Assembly (NCBI GenBank): GCA_007258455.2
Contig: VDFB02321248.1
Coordinates: 62,001 to 126,000, forward strand
Reading direction: 5' to 3'
DNA length: 64,000 bases
Source: Sequoia sempervirens
Lineage: Eukaryota; Streptophyta; Pinopsida; Cupressales; Cupressaceae
This document shows, in pieces, positions 1 to 12,061 of the stretch. Under the pieces are notes generated by a model, which was not told where the DNA came from, searched no databases, and worked only from the letters and a program-made list of their open reading frames with translations. A program made the translations under genes and the position numbers. The first letter of the stretch is position 1. Every line of letters starts with the position of its first letter.

Positions 1-70
1 CCATTCAAGTCTTCCAAAAAGAATAATTTGTTCCATCAAATCTCGAACTATCCTTCTTGTAACTTGCCAT
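1..70 (-). pseudogene. Copia gag N-terminus, partial at window edge
   Basis: The minus strand has an ATG at 70-68 followed by codons reading MASYKKDSSRFDGTNYSFWK. This is the start expected of a Ty1/copia Gag, whose N-terminal domain typically carries a (F/Y)xGxNYxxW motif. Two codons later there is an in-frame TGA, so this copy is broken, and the rest lies outside the window. It begins about 55 bases downstream of the LTR at 126-1380 and its primer-binding site, as expected for a gag leader. Gag would form the virus-like particle. Family assignment rests on this short motif plus the LTR context. Confidence 0.6.
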
Positions 71-125
71 CCTAGATCACCTTAAGCTATTAAACTTCTT
101 CCAAGGAACTTCCTCTAATACCAAT

Positions 126-1380
126 TGTTGGAAACACAAGGGCAGACAACTGAGAGGTGGGGTGAATCAATTGTCACAAAAATTCAAAACTTGTTCAACT
201 TATTAATCCTTATTCTCAGATCTGATCAATATCAATGAAAGCATGAATCAACAATGCATCAAAAACACACATAACACGGAGATTTTTTATGTGGAAACCC
301 TGTTAGGGTAAAAACGACGGTGGAGGTCAATCCACAGATTATACCCTGTTAAAATTATAAGAAGAATAAATGGGGAATGCACATGCATTCAGGCACACTA
401 CCTAGAGCTCAATGCTCAATTACAAAGGAATATACACTATCTTACAGAGAGATTCAGATTACAACCATCTGGATTTTGAATTGAGAAAATAACATCTACT
501 AATGCTTGATTACAGTTCCAGTTAGCCACAAACAATTCTTCACTCTTCTACACACTTCTTCACAATCTGCTCTGCCTTTGAATGATATTCTCACATACAC
601 ACACAAAAGCACACTCTGGCATCCACTTTCACACATTCGCTCTCTTCTATTCAAATAAACAATCGCTCTTATATATCGGCAGCAAGAAATTTCATCCCTT
701 CATGTCGACCTCAACAAGAATAATAAAATGAATATAAATTGTTGGCCCAAAAACATTGAAGATTATCAATGTGAATCAACCAAGGTCAGCCACAACGTAG
801 TGAGGACCCAAATCAACATATCCAACACAAAAACACTTCAGTTAATTTCTCCTCGAAGATCCACAACACGCTACAAACACTATGTCGACCAAGAAAAAGA
901 AAAACATGAACACTCAAGAGAAAATATTGAATTGTGAGCACAACGATTAGTGTAGACATGCAACAAATATAGAGCACAATCTAGAAACATCCACAAACAA
1001 CATGAATCACTAGAGAAGCATTTGCATCAACTATACTAACTGAAATAACATCATCTTCAATCAAGAACACCGACTGAAGCAACAAAAAAACTGTCAGAGT
1101 GAGAATCTTCATAACTCGATCAAATCTTCACAAAGATCTCTGAAACTCGACGTGGAAAAACTAGATACACTCGGAAACAAACCCCTTATTCCACAACCTC
1201 TTATCATCAATGTACAAAACTCACCGACATACTGAAATTCACTTCACTATTGACAACTTGCAACTCATTTATTACAATTTTCTTAATATCGTCGACATAT
1301 ATAGCTTCAAATGAATTAATGCTAATAGTGTTGACATCAATGAAAACCACATATCAAAAACACAACCACAACATCCAACA
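126..1380 (-). repeat. LTR (5' LTR in minus orientation) of a copia element that continues out of the window
   Basis: The block starts TGTTGGAAA and ends ATCCAACA, so it has TG...CA ends with short inverted termini. It aligns by eye along most of its length with the two LTRs at 4254-5283 and 14614-15708: the same gaggtgggGTGAATCAA start, the same ACGTGGAAACCCTRTTAGGG segment and the same CTAGAGCTCA box. Immediately outside (plus-strand 113-125) is the complement of a TTGGTATTAGAGG primer-binding site, which resembles initiator-Met tRNA PBSs. The element therefore reads leftwards, out of the window. The start of a copia gag follows. Confidence 0.75.
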
Positions 1381-1817
1381 CCCATGTCTTAGAATTTTCC
1401 AAATTATGTGTTTGTTCTTCCATTTATCACAGGAGAGGGGCTCAATCCTACTCCTATCTCCACCCATTTCAATTTACAACATTAACAAATACTAGAGTCG
1501 AACCACACTTGCAAGAAAAAAATTGAGCATGAGAATGGGAAAAACATAACCCATAAAATGTGTGATAATCAAGGAGGCGATAATTACTCGATCACCCCAA
1601 ATCACAAACCCAAATCTAATTGTCATCTCACAATAAAGTCTCAGCCCTCTCCAAAAGGGAAGAGTACTCCTCCCACACCTTGAAATTATTAAGACTGATA
1701 GCCTCGTTAGCAAAAAAAATTAGTAAGGGAATTACCTTCCCTATAGGTATGAGTGATGCAGGTCTCATCAAAAGATCTCAACATCATGATAGAATAAAAT
1801 ATAAGTTGTTTGATCAT

Positions 1818-2377
1818 CTAGCTCAGAATCTTATTTCCAAGCAAGCAATTGATAATATTAAGGGAGTCACCCTCAACCCATAATATAAAGACACCCCTAT
1901 CCATCATAGTTTTTATGCTAATATAAGTAGCTTCAGCCTCAGCGTGGTGATTAGTTTGGTTTCCCAATGGGAGTGCCACTACACCTAAGAACCTGCCATC
2001 TTCATTCCTCAACATGCCCCATAGCTTGTAGGCCTAGGATTTCCCTTGGCTTCCCTATCAAAATTAACTTTGACCCACCCTGGGGATGGGCACTTCCACT
2101 TGGTATTTTATCTAGCATTGTTACTAGATTTAACTAATCCAGAAAGAAGAGTGATGAGCTTCCAATTAGTAACAACCAAAATATCATAGACAACTAGAGA
2201 TGAGGACAAAATGCCCCTAGGAGATTCCAGAAATTTAAGAGCAAAGTTCTCAACAATGGCCCTCCTAATTTTTAGAAAGACAATATCCCCTTTTAATTTA
2301 GTGTCCCAAAAAACTTTGTTATTTCTTTCTTTCCATAAGCCCCAAGCAATGTGAGGGGTCATAAGGGACCATAGCAT
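1818..2377 (-). pseudogene. LINE RNase H-like domain remnant
   Basis: The minus-strand segment 2015-1818 reads as the C-terminal half of a plant non-LTR RNase H domain. It has GRFLGVVALPLGNQTNHHAEAEA, where the AEAEA block carries the expected acidic residue, followed by a WVEGDSLNIINCLLG strand with the usual ESDS/EGDS-type aspartate. The linker 2377-2108 (WGLWKERNNKVF) is the typical sequence between zf-RVT and RNase H. The first catalytic strand is poorly preserved, so the domain is incomplete. It continues the LINE above. Confidence 0.65.
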
Positions 2378-3566
2378 TCAAAGAGAGGGATTAGATGAAG
2401 AAAAATTACATTGATCAACAAAACTACTTAAAGAATCAGGAAATACCCAATCAAGGTTCCAAAGTGAAAGGAACTTGCTCCAAATAAGGGAGGAAAATTT
2501 ACACCTGAGAAGGAGATGAGAAGCACTTTCTACATCACACTCACAAAGCACACATATATTAGGAATAGAAAATCCCCTTTTACAAAGGTTATCTAGAGTC
2601 AAAATCTTACTTTGCATCAAAATCCAATAAAATATATTCACCTTAGGGATAAGCATCTTGTTCCAAAGCTTCCCCCAAAAAGGGAAAGGGTCGGGCTTTA
2701 CCAAAGAATTGATAAAATTTGAAGAAACAAAAAAGCAACCATTGGCTTGAGGGGCACAAATTACACGATTAGATTTCAAGAATTGAGGAACACAAATATG
2801 AGGAAGGAAATTTTGAAGTATAGTCAAAAAAGGGTCCCAACTCTATAGATCCTTCCAGGAACCATTATGAATATAATCCACCACCATATTACCAAAAATA
2901 CACTTACAAAAGTAAACCAGAGGAGGGTCCCAAGGTAGATTCAATAGCGGACCACCATCACACCACACATCCTCCCAAAACAAAATCTTGGTACCATCAC
3001 CCAACAACCACTTAACGCCCTTCAAAATGAGATCCTTGCAGGGCACAATATTCTTCCAGAAGTAGGATCCCATAGAAATGGAGTCAAATTGAAGAAAGTT
3101 CCAAACTCTCCCCACCCCAGAAAGATATTTTTTCCTGACCAAAGAAGACCAACCTACCTCACCATTGAGAAGCCTCCAAATGTTTTTTGAGAGGGACTTG
3201 TTAAAATATATGATGTTTCTCAAACCAAGCCTGCCCAATTCTTTGACTTACAAACATGGTACCAAGCAATAAGTTGAATTCTAGATTTTTCTTCCACCCC
3301 CGACCACAAAAAATGTCTCATGATTTTCTCTATCTTCTCCTTAAATTTCATTGGAATCCTGAATAAGCTCATGAAATAGTGAGGAATATTTTGCAAAGTG
3401 GAAGAGATGAGTTGCACCTTACCAACCTAGCTGAGAAGAGCACCCTTCCACTAACCAAGTTTCTATTGAACTTATCCAAGAGACCAACCCAAAAAGAGTT
3501 TGGAATCTTGGACACACACAGAGGAAGGCCTAAGTAGATAGAAGGAAAGACCCCACAATGATGCAA
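2378..3566 (-). pseudogene. LINE ORF2 C-terminal RT region and zf-RVT domain
   Basis: Three overlapping open segments in different frames belong to one broken protein. The first (3566-3369) has the YLGLPL motif of the RT C-terminus. The next (3417-3220) contains KIEKIMRHFLWSG and the following one (3238-2843) KKYL, WLLGDGTKILFWEDVW and further conserved tryptophans, all typical of the post-RT region of plant LINEs. The segment 2827-2378 carries WNKMLIPKVNIFYWILM and a C-x-x-C...H-LLLRC pattern, which is the zf-RVT zinc-binding motif (CVLCECDVESASHLLLRC). At least two frameshifts separate the parts. Function in an active element: nucleic-acid binding next to the reverse transcriptase. Confidence 0.75.
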
Positions 3567-3600
3567 ACTAAGGAGGAAAACCTTCCAACAATCACAATTT

Positions 3601-4253
3601 AATCAAGCTCAATCAATCTTTCTGCCCTCAAAACCCTAACTTAGCAACTTTTGAAAATTCCTTCATAATATCCTTGTAGCATATCAACTAGAGAAATTTA
3701 TGCTTATATTTCAAAAGACAACTCAAACCCACGTGAGGATTGGAATTTCAGACATCCATTATAGCATTCTTCAACATATCTCCTTTGTGCATATGCTTGT
3801 TTTAGACCATCACCTCTTAAAAAGGATTGCTATGCTGGAAATGGCTACAATTAGCCCTCTTTTCCAAAGCAAAACCTAACCAGACCCTCTGCCAACCACA
3901 AATTTCTATGGAAGGACCTTTACCAAGTCACAAAAAAATAGAATCAACCACTTTTGGTCAATGAAACAATAGCAAGGTCACCTAATTACAAAACCCTCAC
4001 TTAAGCCTATTTAGGCATGCTCATATAGGGGTATATTGAATCTCCAATCTCTCAACCTCAAACCACTTCATAAACACATTAGACACTCCATATGAAGTAT
4101 GCACAAGCTTTACATCATTTAGAAAGGGTTTCTACCAAAACCTACTTCAAAGCATCACTTTTCACCAAAATCATGAAGAATTGTAACTAGGGCATCACTC
4201 CAAATTTAGCAAGCTGCCTTCCCTGCTCTTGGAAACTACATAGCACAACATCT
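3601..4253. other. Non-coding stretch between LINE and LTR element
   Basis: No convincing coding sequence, repeat or RNA gene is visible here. The first part may be diverged 5' LINE sequence. The last five bases (4249-4253, CATCT) are the probable left target duplication of the next LTR element. Confidence 0.4.
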
Positions 4254-5283
4254 TGTTGGAATCAAGAAACACTAAGAGGGGGGGTGAATCAGTGTTGTAC
4301 ATTTTTTAACTTCATTAATCTAATCTCTTAAGTGTTTATAACATTCAATCAAAAGAAAGATGCATGAACATAAAACAATAAGCCACAACACCATAACACA
4401 AGGATTTTACGTGGAAACCCTATTAGGGGAAAAACCATGGTGGAGGTCAATCCACAATTTGAGTACTTGAATATAAGTGTTTTACAAATGGGGAATACAC
4501 TTGCATTCAAGCACACTGCCTAGAGCTCACTACTCAAGATCAGGAAGGCTCACTGCCTTACAAAAGATTTGGATTACAGTTCTGGTTAGGCTCATGGATC
4601 GAATTTTGGACCTTCTGTCTGATTTTGCACTTTGCTTTGTTTTGTTTCAATTTGCTTAAAAAAAATCCTTTATTGCACAAGTGAAACTGTGCATAATCAC
4701 TCAACTAACCTTCTAATATTCGCAATACAAGCTTACTTGCATCAAACACACTTCAAAATGAAATAGTCGATCACTTATATATATCCACTACCAAGGATTT
4801 AATCACTTCATGTCGGCTTCAATAAAATAGAAAATATTTACCAATTGTCAACTCGAATAATGAATAACATTTGATGCGCATCCACCAAAGTTGTCCACAA
4901 CATAGTGAGGACCCAAAACAAAATCTCCAATATGAAAATACTCCAAACAATTTTTCCTTGAACATCCACAACATCCCACATTCACCTAGTCAGCCTTCTA
5001 ACACTGTTGAACAAAAAATTGAATGACCAGATCTCCTAACTCATACACCAATTGATGTGACGGAAAAAAACTCAAGAATAAGAGATTCTAGATACCCAAC
5101 GAGCTTCCCTAAGATCCACAACCCAAAATGATAAACTCGTGATGCAAATAGATTGACAGATTCAACTTCAGTCGGATACTCTGTTCTTTACTCTGTCTCC
5201 CGATATGGTCAAATACTAAAGTGCGGACCAGATCTATGACTAAGGTTTCCATTAATGAAAACACAAAAATCCATATGCCAACA
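4254..5283 (-). repeat. 3' LTR of the 11.45-kb element
   Basis: TG...CA repeat of about 1030 bp, nearly colinear with 14614-15708 by eye. It lacks about 60 bp present in the other copy, where the CTCACTACTCAAGATCAGGAAG segment is duplicated near 14885-14935. The purine-rich tract (plus-strand TCTCCCCCTTT) lies directly inside at 5285-5295. Confidence 0.85.
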
Positions 5284-5524
5284 ATCTCCCCCTTTGGCAT
5301 TGATGGCAACACTTAGTGAAAAATGACTAAGTGTCGGAACCTTCAAGATTTCAAAAAGCCATAGCTGACAAAACTCCCCCTGAATTGATAAGGAATTTTT
5401 CATTGCTCTCTCTCCCCCTTTAACATCAATGAAAAAAAAAAATATTTTCCTACAGTACTCGCTATGAAGTGTAACCAAAAACTTACTGATTCAAATTTTT
5501 TGAAGAAATATAGCCGCTATTGTG

Positions 5525-6350
5525 TTAGAAAATTATTTTGTATTTTTCCTTCATCTCCAAAAGAAACTTCTTCAATGCTTCTATTGCAATCTTAGTGATT
5601 ATGATCATGTTGTTGTTTTCATATGTCCGGTTGATAATCTTGATGAGGGATTCTGGAATGGTGATGGATTCTTCCAATATTTCTCCTTTCCTCGGTATCT
5701 CAATTAATTGTTCCAGCCTGCATTTTGTCATCCTTTACTTTCAAAAAGGTGTCAACAATCTTGTCTCTGGTGATTTGAACATTTGTATTCTTTGTCTGCA
5801 ATTCCTAAATCCTTTTCTTAATTGCACCATCTTGATCCTAAAACATGTTAAAATCTTGTCCAATACTGTTGAGCTTTGTTTCAATTTGTTCTAGCTTTTC
5901 TTTGTACTTGCTGATTGCATGAGGCCATTGAAGACAATGGTTATAGATGTTGTTTGATGTGCTTATGCATTTCCTTAGTTGATTCATGTGCCTCTTTAGC
6001 TTGGTGAGTGAAAATATGTACTACTTCTGCAGGTGTAGGATTACTTCTTCTTCTTCCTTGTTCTGAGACTTAAAGTCCATGATTTGATATTCAATCATCT
6101 CTTCTGGCAACATATTATAAATGTTTTGAGACTCAATCATCTCTTATGGCAACGTATTATGTAAATTATCCAATTTGATATGATTATGCACAAGATGAGC
6201 ACTTAGTATGTTTAAAATCATGTCCTACTCATATGAAGGTCTGATAGACCATATATTGGTGATTTTCTGCAGTCCATCTTCCTCATGAATAAGCTGCAAT
6301 AGCTCTTCTTTCGTTAAATCACCTTCTTCTTCACTTTCTTTTGTCATTGC
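5525..6350 (-). pseudogene. Coiled-coil accessory ORF next to the 3' LTR
   Basis: A minus-strand frame beginning near 6350 (MTKESEEEGDLTKEELLQLI) is Glu/Lys/Leu-rich with heptad-like spacing. It runs with three or four nonsense codons to about 5740. After a frameshift it continues as the open segment 5731-5525, which ends KKFLLEMKEKYKIIF. It sits just upstream of the purine tract and 3' LTR, where some large plant copia elements carry an extra (sometimes env-like) ORF. No signal peptide or clear transmembrane segment is seen, so env-like is not supported. Function unknown. Confidence 0.4.
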
Positions 6351-9300
6351 CTTTTTCTTATTTTGGTTCAGTTGTTTCTAGTTATTTTATTAGGGTTTCC
6401 TTAGTTTCCTTATCAGATTCCTCATCTGGTATGTGTTTTCAAACAAATTGCACCCGAGCGCTTGAATAATGAAATTCAACAATTTGTTGAAACTTGGGAA
6501 CTATCTTTAGGCTGTGGGTATTCCTATGGCGAATATAGACCTCCAGATTCTAGGTTGGTTCCTATATGATGATCAATTAGGTACTTGAATGATTTTTTTT
6601 TAGGTAAGGGTAAGAAGGATTGAACTGAATGCATGAACTAAAATTAAAACTATGGGTGATGCACCTAAATGATGGAAAACTTGAAAAATAAGAATGATCC
6701 ACAACTTATATCTTCAGGAAAATTGTTAACATAGTCCAATTTGAACACTTCGAACACATGAATAATTCATTAAAAGGCTGCGTCTATTCTTTTCCGACTA
6801 AGGAAAACTAAGTTTTCACAAATTAAAGGAAAAAGGAAACAACTTTTGAGCACAATTAATGACCTATGAAGAACTGCAATTGTGTATATGCATGCATAAA
6901 CAAGACAAAAATTTGAAGGTTTCAAAAATTAAACTCATCAAAATTGCATCAAATTATTTAAGCACTATGAAACACCTGAAATAGGAAAGGTGGACTCTAT
7001 TTCAATTAATATCATGAAGGAAAAAACTCTACAAAAATGATAACTTATGTAACCTGTAAAGCTGTAAAACTGTATTAATGTAAAAAGTTGAGTTACAAAT
7101 CTTTCTCTCTGCAAAAAGGTATGCCAGAGGAGAAGAAAAATAAGAACTAGAGAGAAATGACTAAGTCATTACACTTATACAAAAGCCTTTCAAAAGGCAT
7201 GGAGATGAAACTAAAAGTGAAATTTAGTGTAAAAATTGATATCTCCAAAGTAATCCACGAGCAAAAGCAAAAATCCCTAAAAGGAAGGCTCAAACTCATG
7301 AAAAAATGAGTGTATGATGATCCAAACTCAAGTTCAAATCATAACTGAACTATAGAGCACTCAAAATGCACTGAAAACCCCTTAAAAGTGGGTTCAAGCA
7401 TGTGAAAACCACCTCATTTTTGTCAATCCGCCCATGAGAACTAGTACTCCATCTCTGAATTGTGAATGATGATCTTCAGTCAATACACCCTGATTCCTCC
7501 AGCATCTTTGCATGATTTTCTTAAGGAGCTTGCAAGCACTTAAGTATCTCTTCATTTTTATTTGCATGTATATTTGACTGAAAGTGAAACATTCCTTAAA
7601 GTATGCATTATATCTCCTTTATTTCTTTTTTATTTTATTTTTATTTTTTGCATGATTTTATGGACTAATGTAAAGGATATTTACCTTAATCCTTGATTAC
7701 ATGAAAAAGTAAAAATAAAGTTTTTGTATCATCAAAACTTCAATAATTGAAGCTTGACCATGCAAATCACGGGCTTTTGTGATCATTAGATCTCTTGACT
7801 TTAAAATTCATAGACCATAGATAATAATAAGTCATAATGATTTACTTAAAAAACATAAGTAAAATTCATCAATTGTTGAATTAGGGCAAGTAAAGAACAA
7901 CAAACCCTAATCATTTCATTTCTTCACTGACTCTTCTGGAAGCTCTCTGTACCAAGCCACCATTGTGGAAAACTTGGCTTGAACTACACCATCCTTATGC
8001 TGTCTTTTGGTGATTTTCTTGAAGGAAAATGCAGAGAAATTGCTTATGATTTATCTACTTTATAATCTTTGTGTTGATGTCTCTTTTCACTTTGAGTTTT
8101 CCATTTGAGAGAGTTTTGAGGCTTTTGTTGGAGGTTATATACCATCATTCAAGCTCATTTTCCCTTCAATCTATTGTGCACTCCTTTGGATTCGATGGTA
8201 AGCTATTTTATTCGCATTTACATGCACTTTTAACTTTATTTGAAAGATAAAAACATGCCTCATAGGCCACGAGCATGACTGTGGGTTGATGTATTATGTA
8301 TTCCTACTACATTGATGTTGCTTCTTTGCCCTTTGTGGCCATAACTCAACCTTCCTTCGAGCTGCCATGGTTTGTTTTGTTGTTTCTCTTGACCAAAATG
8401 GAAATAATGAGGCTCAGCCTCTGTAGCTTTTGATCTTTTTGTAGCTTATAAAACTCGACCTGTGAGTTACTTAGGCTATTTTGAGAGCATTACTAAATAA
8501 AATACATCAAGGGTTTTGAACTATGCTTGGCCATGGTTATATTTCTCTCCATCTGAGTATTTTTTATTCATTGCATTTTGTATTTTTAGAGGAAACCCTC
8601 ACATGGGTGACAATAAATCTATATTTTTATTAAAAAACCTTAGATGGGTACTCTAAGACCGCCATGGTTGCCTTCATTGCATCTTTTGTTGCACAGAAAT
8701 ATGCTCAATTTGTATTCAATATGAACAAAAATGTATGGTCATATCTTCATCTTCCAAATGTTTGAATATTTACCCTCCATTTCACACCTCTATATCTATC
8801 ATTTTCAAGCATGTATTCTAATATATTTATCTGTATTCTCACGGCTTGATAAAAACCCTAAGCGGGCTCTGTGAGTAGATGTTGCTTGAAACCTTTTTTT
8901 CTTTTCTGAAGCAAAGCATTGTCACTATGCATATTTTATTGTTCTCTTATTTTTCTGATATTATGGCTCCTTGTACTATACCATGCATTTGCTATAAAGA
9001 GTTCCTCACTTCTTCACTTTTGCTTTCTCCTGTGTATACAAACATTTGTTGATCTGCAAATTCTGGGCATTAAGGAAGACTAAAAAACCCATATTCCCCT
9101 TTCAGTAATAACTATAGCTTCAAGCATCAAGATTGTGAATGTGCACAAGATGTTATTCAGATCTCAACTCAAAGATAATACTATTAATTTCCTTGGGATA
9201 TAAAGATGCTAACATTATAAACCAGTATCTCCAAAAATAGACGTGCTTTTAGAGGTCATTAAGTTGTATCCTCCATGAGATATTATTCATAGTATCAAGA

Positions 9301-9589
9301 TGAGAATAACAAACCTGCTGCAACTTCTATCATTGACTACTCTTGTGTAGAAAACCTCAGCCATCAAACCATTATCTGCATATTCTTCTATAACCTTTAT
9401 GGGTGATTTCGAAGGCTCGTCTCTGTTGCTCTTGCTATGGTTCACGTACACCTGTTTCTTTTGTGATAACAGTCCTATTTCATGATTGTTCTTGAAATGA
9501 ATCTCTCACGTATGAACAATCATTTCAGTCTTCTGTAGACTATAGCTTTTGTGATCTGCTTTAATAATTGAAACAATTGGGAATGGCAC

Positions 9590-10865
9590 ATAGTTTTACA
9601 CATAGAAAATATACAGATTGATATCGCACACTCAATCCTGATCTACTAACATTGCCTCATCCTGAATTATCCCTCTATCTAACCATTTAATCAAATAGCC
9701 TTATTTGATTAAAGTCATCTTAATTCTCCTTTTAATTAAATAAATCCCTTGATTTAATTAAATCATTGTCTCTATGTAATTAGCTAGGTCATTTCATCTT
9801 CCTATATTTAGTTAAATAATCCATATTATTTGATTAAATCTCTAAAGTTCATCTAATTAAATTAAATAAATCAAAAATTTATCTAATTTAATCTAACATC
9901 ACCCCCTTTGGTTAAATAAATCAAAATATTTATTTAACTAGGTCTTAATCATTTTCATCTCTTTTTTATTTATTTCAACCCACAAATATAAATCAAATAG
10001 TCAAATCTCCTAATCTCCTCTTAAATTAATCAAATCCTAATTAATTTAATCTTAATCACTCAAATCCTCTAGATTTTGCAACTTGCACATTAAAATGAAT
10101 TTAATTGATTTATAAATCATCTATTTTCATTCAAAAAAGGCATCAAAGATGGAATATTCCTCAAATTTGAAATCTCCCCCCAAAAGGACTTGTCCCTTCC
10201 AACAAAGCATTTAAAATCTCTTACATGTCTTTTTTCCTTGAGCCAAGTGGCATTCAATGGATTTTTCCTTCTCTCTTTCATGTCATTTCAACAAATTCAA
10301 AATCCAAAAATATGCATTTATTGGCACAATCCTCAAAACTTGCACATCCTCCATCCACTCATAGGCTGACAAGTGGCACTTTGCCATTGGCTAATTCTTA
10401 GTCCCACATTGCTCTATTTTGGACATTCATCCTTCAATCTCATATATAAATAAGAGGCTAATCTCCTCTTTCTATCATCCACAATTTGAGTAAACTTACT
10501 ATGCTCAAATATTTAGCTATCTCCACTCACATTTTCGAATTTGTAGCTAGGTTATGCAGGTTTTGGTCTTAAAGCACTCACCATTCCTCATCAAAGTGGA
10601 TCATTCATCAACATTCATCAAGATTGCATCATTGGAGTTGGGAAAGGGCCAATTTTCACATCAAATTGGCACCAACTCCCTCAAGAGATTGAGAGTTTGT
10701 TTGGTTTTAGAATAGGATTTGATATTTTGTTTCAAGTTTATTGTGTTCTTCATTTCATTCCTCTTCTTTTACATTCAAATGAATTTCTTGAGGAATCATG
10801 ATTTTAACCTTGCATTTAATCTAATAAGTTGATTGTTTCTTGTGTTTTGCAGGTGTTAGAATCTT
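9590..10865 (+). repeat. Solo-LTR-like block with TATA box
   Basis: The block has the layout of a plant LTR: a U3-like region rich in TTTAATTAAAT strings, a TATATAAATAAGAGG core promoter near 10442, and a T-rich transcribed-looking segment after it. The same type of sequence occurs on the opposite strand at about 27530-28550 (AATTAAAT-rich U3, then TATATAT and a similar leader), supporting a shared repeat family. Boundaries and target duplications could not be fixed, so this is tentative. Confidence 0.35.
10442..10456 (+). promoter_or_regulatory. Candidate TATA box of the LTR-like block
   Basis: TATATAAATAAGAGG is a strong plant TATA-box match with the AGAGG context often seen in LTR promoters. 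Activity is not implied. Confidence 0.4.
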
Positions 10866-12061
10866 GGTTCACAATAGTAATGATGTTTCTCTTGATGCTT
10901 TAATGTGACAATGCCTCACTTGCATATATGGTTGTCCTCCATGATGATGATGCTTAAATTTGTATTTAGTTTGAAACTCATAGTCATGCACCTCTTGCAC
11001 CATGTAATGCATAGGACTGTTTGTTGTGAATGAAACTCTTACAACAATATAATTGTGGTAGGACCCATGAATGATTTGAGATTGCATTTTTGTCAATTGT
11101 ATTCAATGTTATTAAGCAAAGACAAGTGTAGATCTTCTCTATTGAATTTTACCATGATATGGCTTGAAAGCTACTACTTAAAGTTTTCTTTGAATTTCTT
11201 TTATGATAGCAGTCTTATTTTATGACTGTAATTGATATCAATGACTCACATGTATGAATAAATGAGAGATATCCTCCTGATATGTCGAGCTCTACCCTTG
11301 TGGGAGCCCGTTTTGCTCCACATATCTGATGAAAAATGATCACGAACATAATGAACCTGTTCTTGCACATTTAAACAAACATGTTAGTAAAATAAATAAA
11401 GCTGAAAGCTTCCATTGAATTTTGTTTTCCTTGATTTTTAGCCTTTGTGTTTTAATCATCTGGTGAATTCTTAACTGGATACATATTACATTCCTGTTGG
11501 TAGTGTAGGCATGAAGTAGGATGTAATTTATCATTGCTCTAACACCTTTTTTCACAATCTTGCAGATTCATGGAGCGTGGAATCGAATTGTTGCAGCTTG
11601 GAGACACAACAATCTTGAAGAAATTCGAGTAAGAACGATTCATCATTATAGGCAATGATGAATCGCTCCCCTCCTTTGTGTTTATATTATCTTTAGTAAT
11701 GTAGTATACATCCTACTTTGTATTCATTATTTGATTAAGAAAATCAAATTAAGTTACTCCCACAGCTTGTGTGGGACTTTGGTTTTTACAACATGAATAA
11801 AACAACATTATTATGCAATTTTAATGATTTCTTCTATTACAAACCTTTGCATAATCACATCGGAAATTCACAAGTAACCAGCTTCTGGAATAGAATGAAT
11901 ACTTAAGCATAAATTTTGTACCTTTCAATAAAAAATGCAAATCAACTCTGTTGTTTTGAGCTATAGCTAAAAATAGGTAACAGTATGTTCACAATCACTT
12001 GTTCTTTTCCTTTCCCTTCAACTCTTGGAGTCTTGCATGCTGGTGGAGTATAGACAACAAT

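Larger units (their letters stand above)
1495..3600 (-). mobile_element. 5'-truncated plant LINE (L1-like) remnant
   Basis: Read on the minus strand from about 3600 down to about 1495, the sequence encodes in order the C-terminal part of a LINE reverse transcriptase, a zf-RVT zinc-binding region and an RNase H-like domain. This is the normal order at the 3' end of plant L1-type ORF2. Endonuclease and RT catalytic domains are missing, consistent with the 5' truncation that target-primed reverse transcription often produces. Several frameshifts and stops break the reading frame, so the copy is dead. I could not identify a target-site duplication. The 3' boundary is approximate. Confidence 0.75.
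6560..12000. other. Long interior of the LTR element without recognisable coding sequence
   Basis: This 5.4-kb block separates the two accessory ORF segments. Both strands are AT-rich with frequent stops and I find no pol motifs. It contains one LTR-like block (about 9590-10865) and a short plus-strand exon-like segment at 11569-11631 flanked by TTGCAG and GTAAGAAC. Small repeated phrases occur near 9468-9530 and 11205-11275 (GATARCAGTCYTATTT...ATGACTGT-like), hinting at an old duplication. It may be a later insertion or captured DNA. Confidence 0.4.

Noticed and set aside
1250..1495. 81-residue plus-strand ORF
   Set aside because: Straddles the end of an LTR; no domain or composition supporting a gene.
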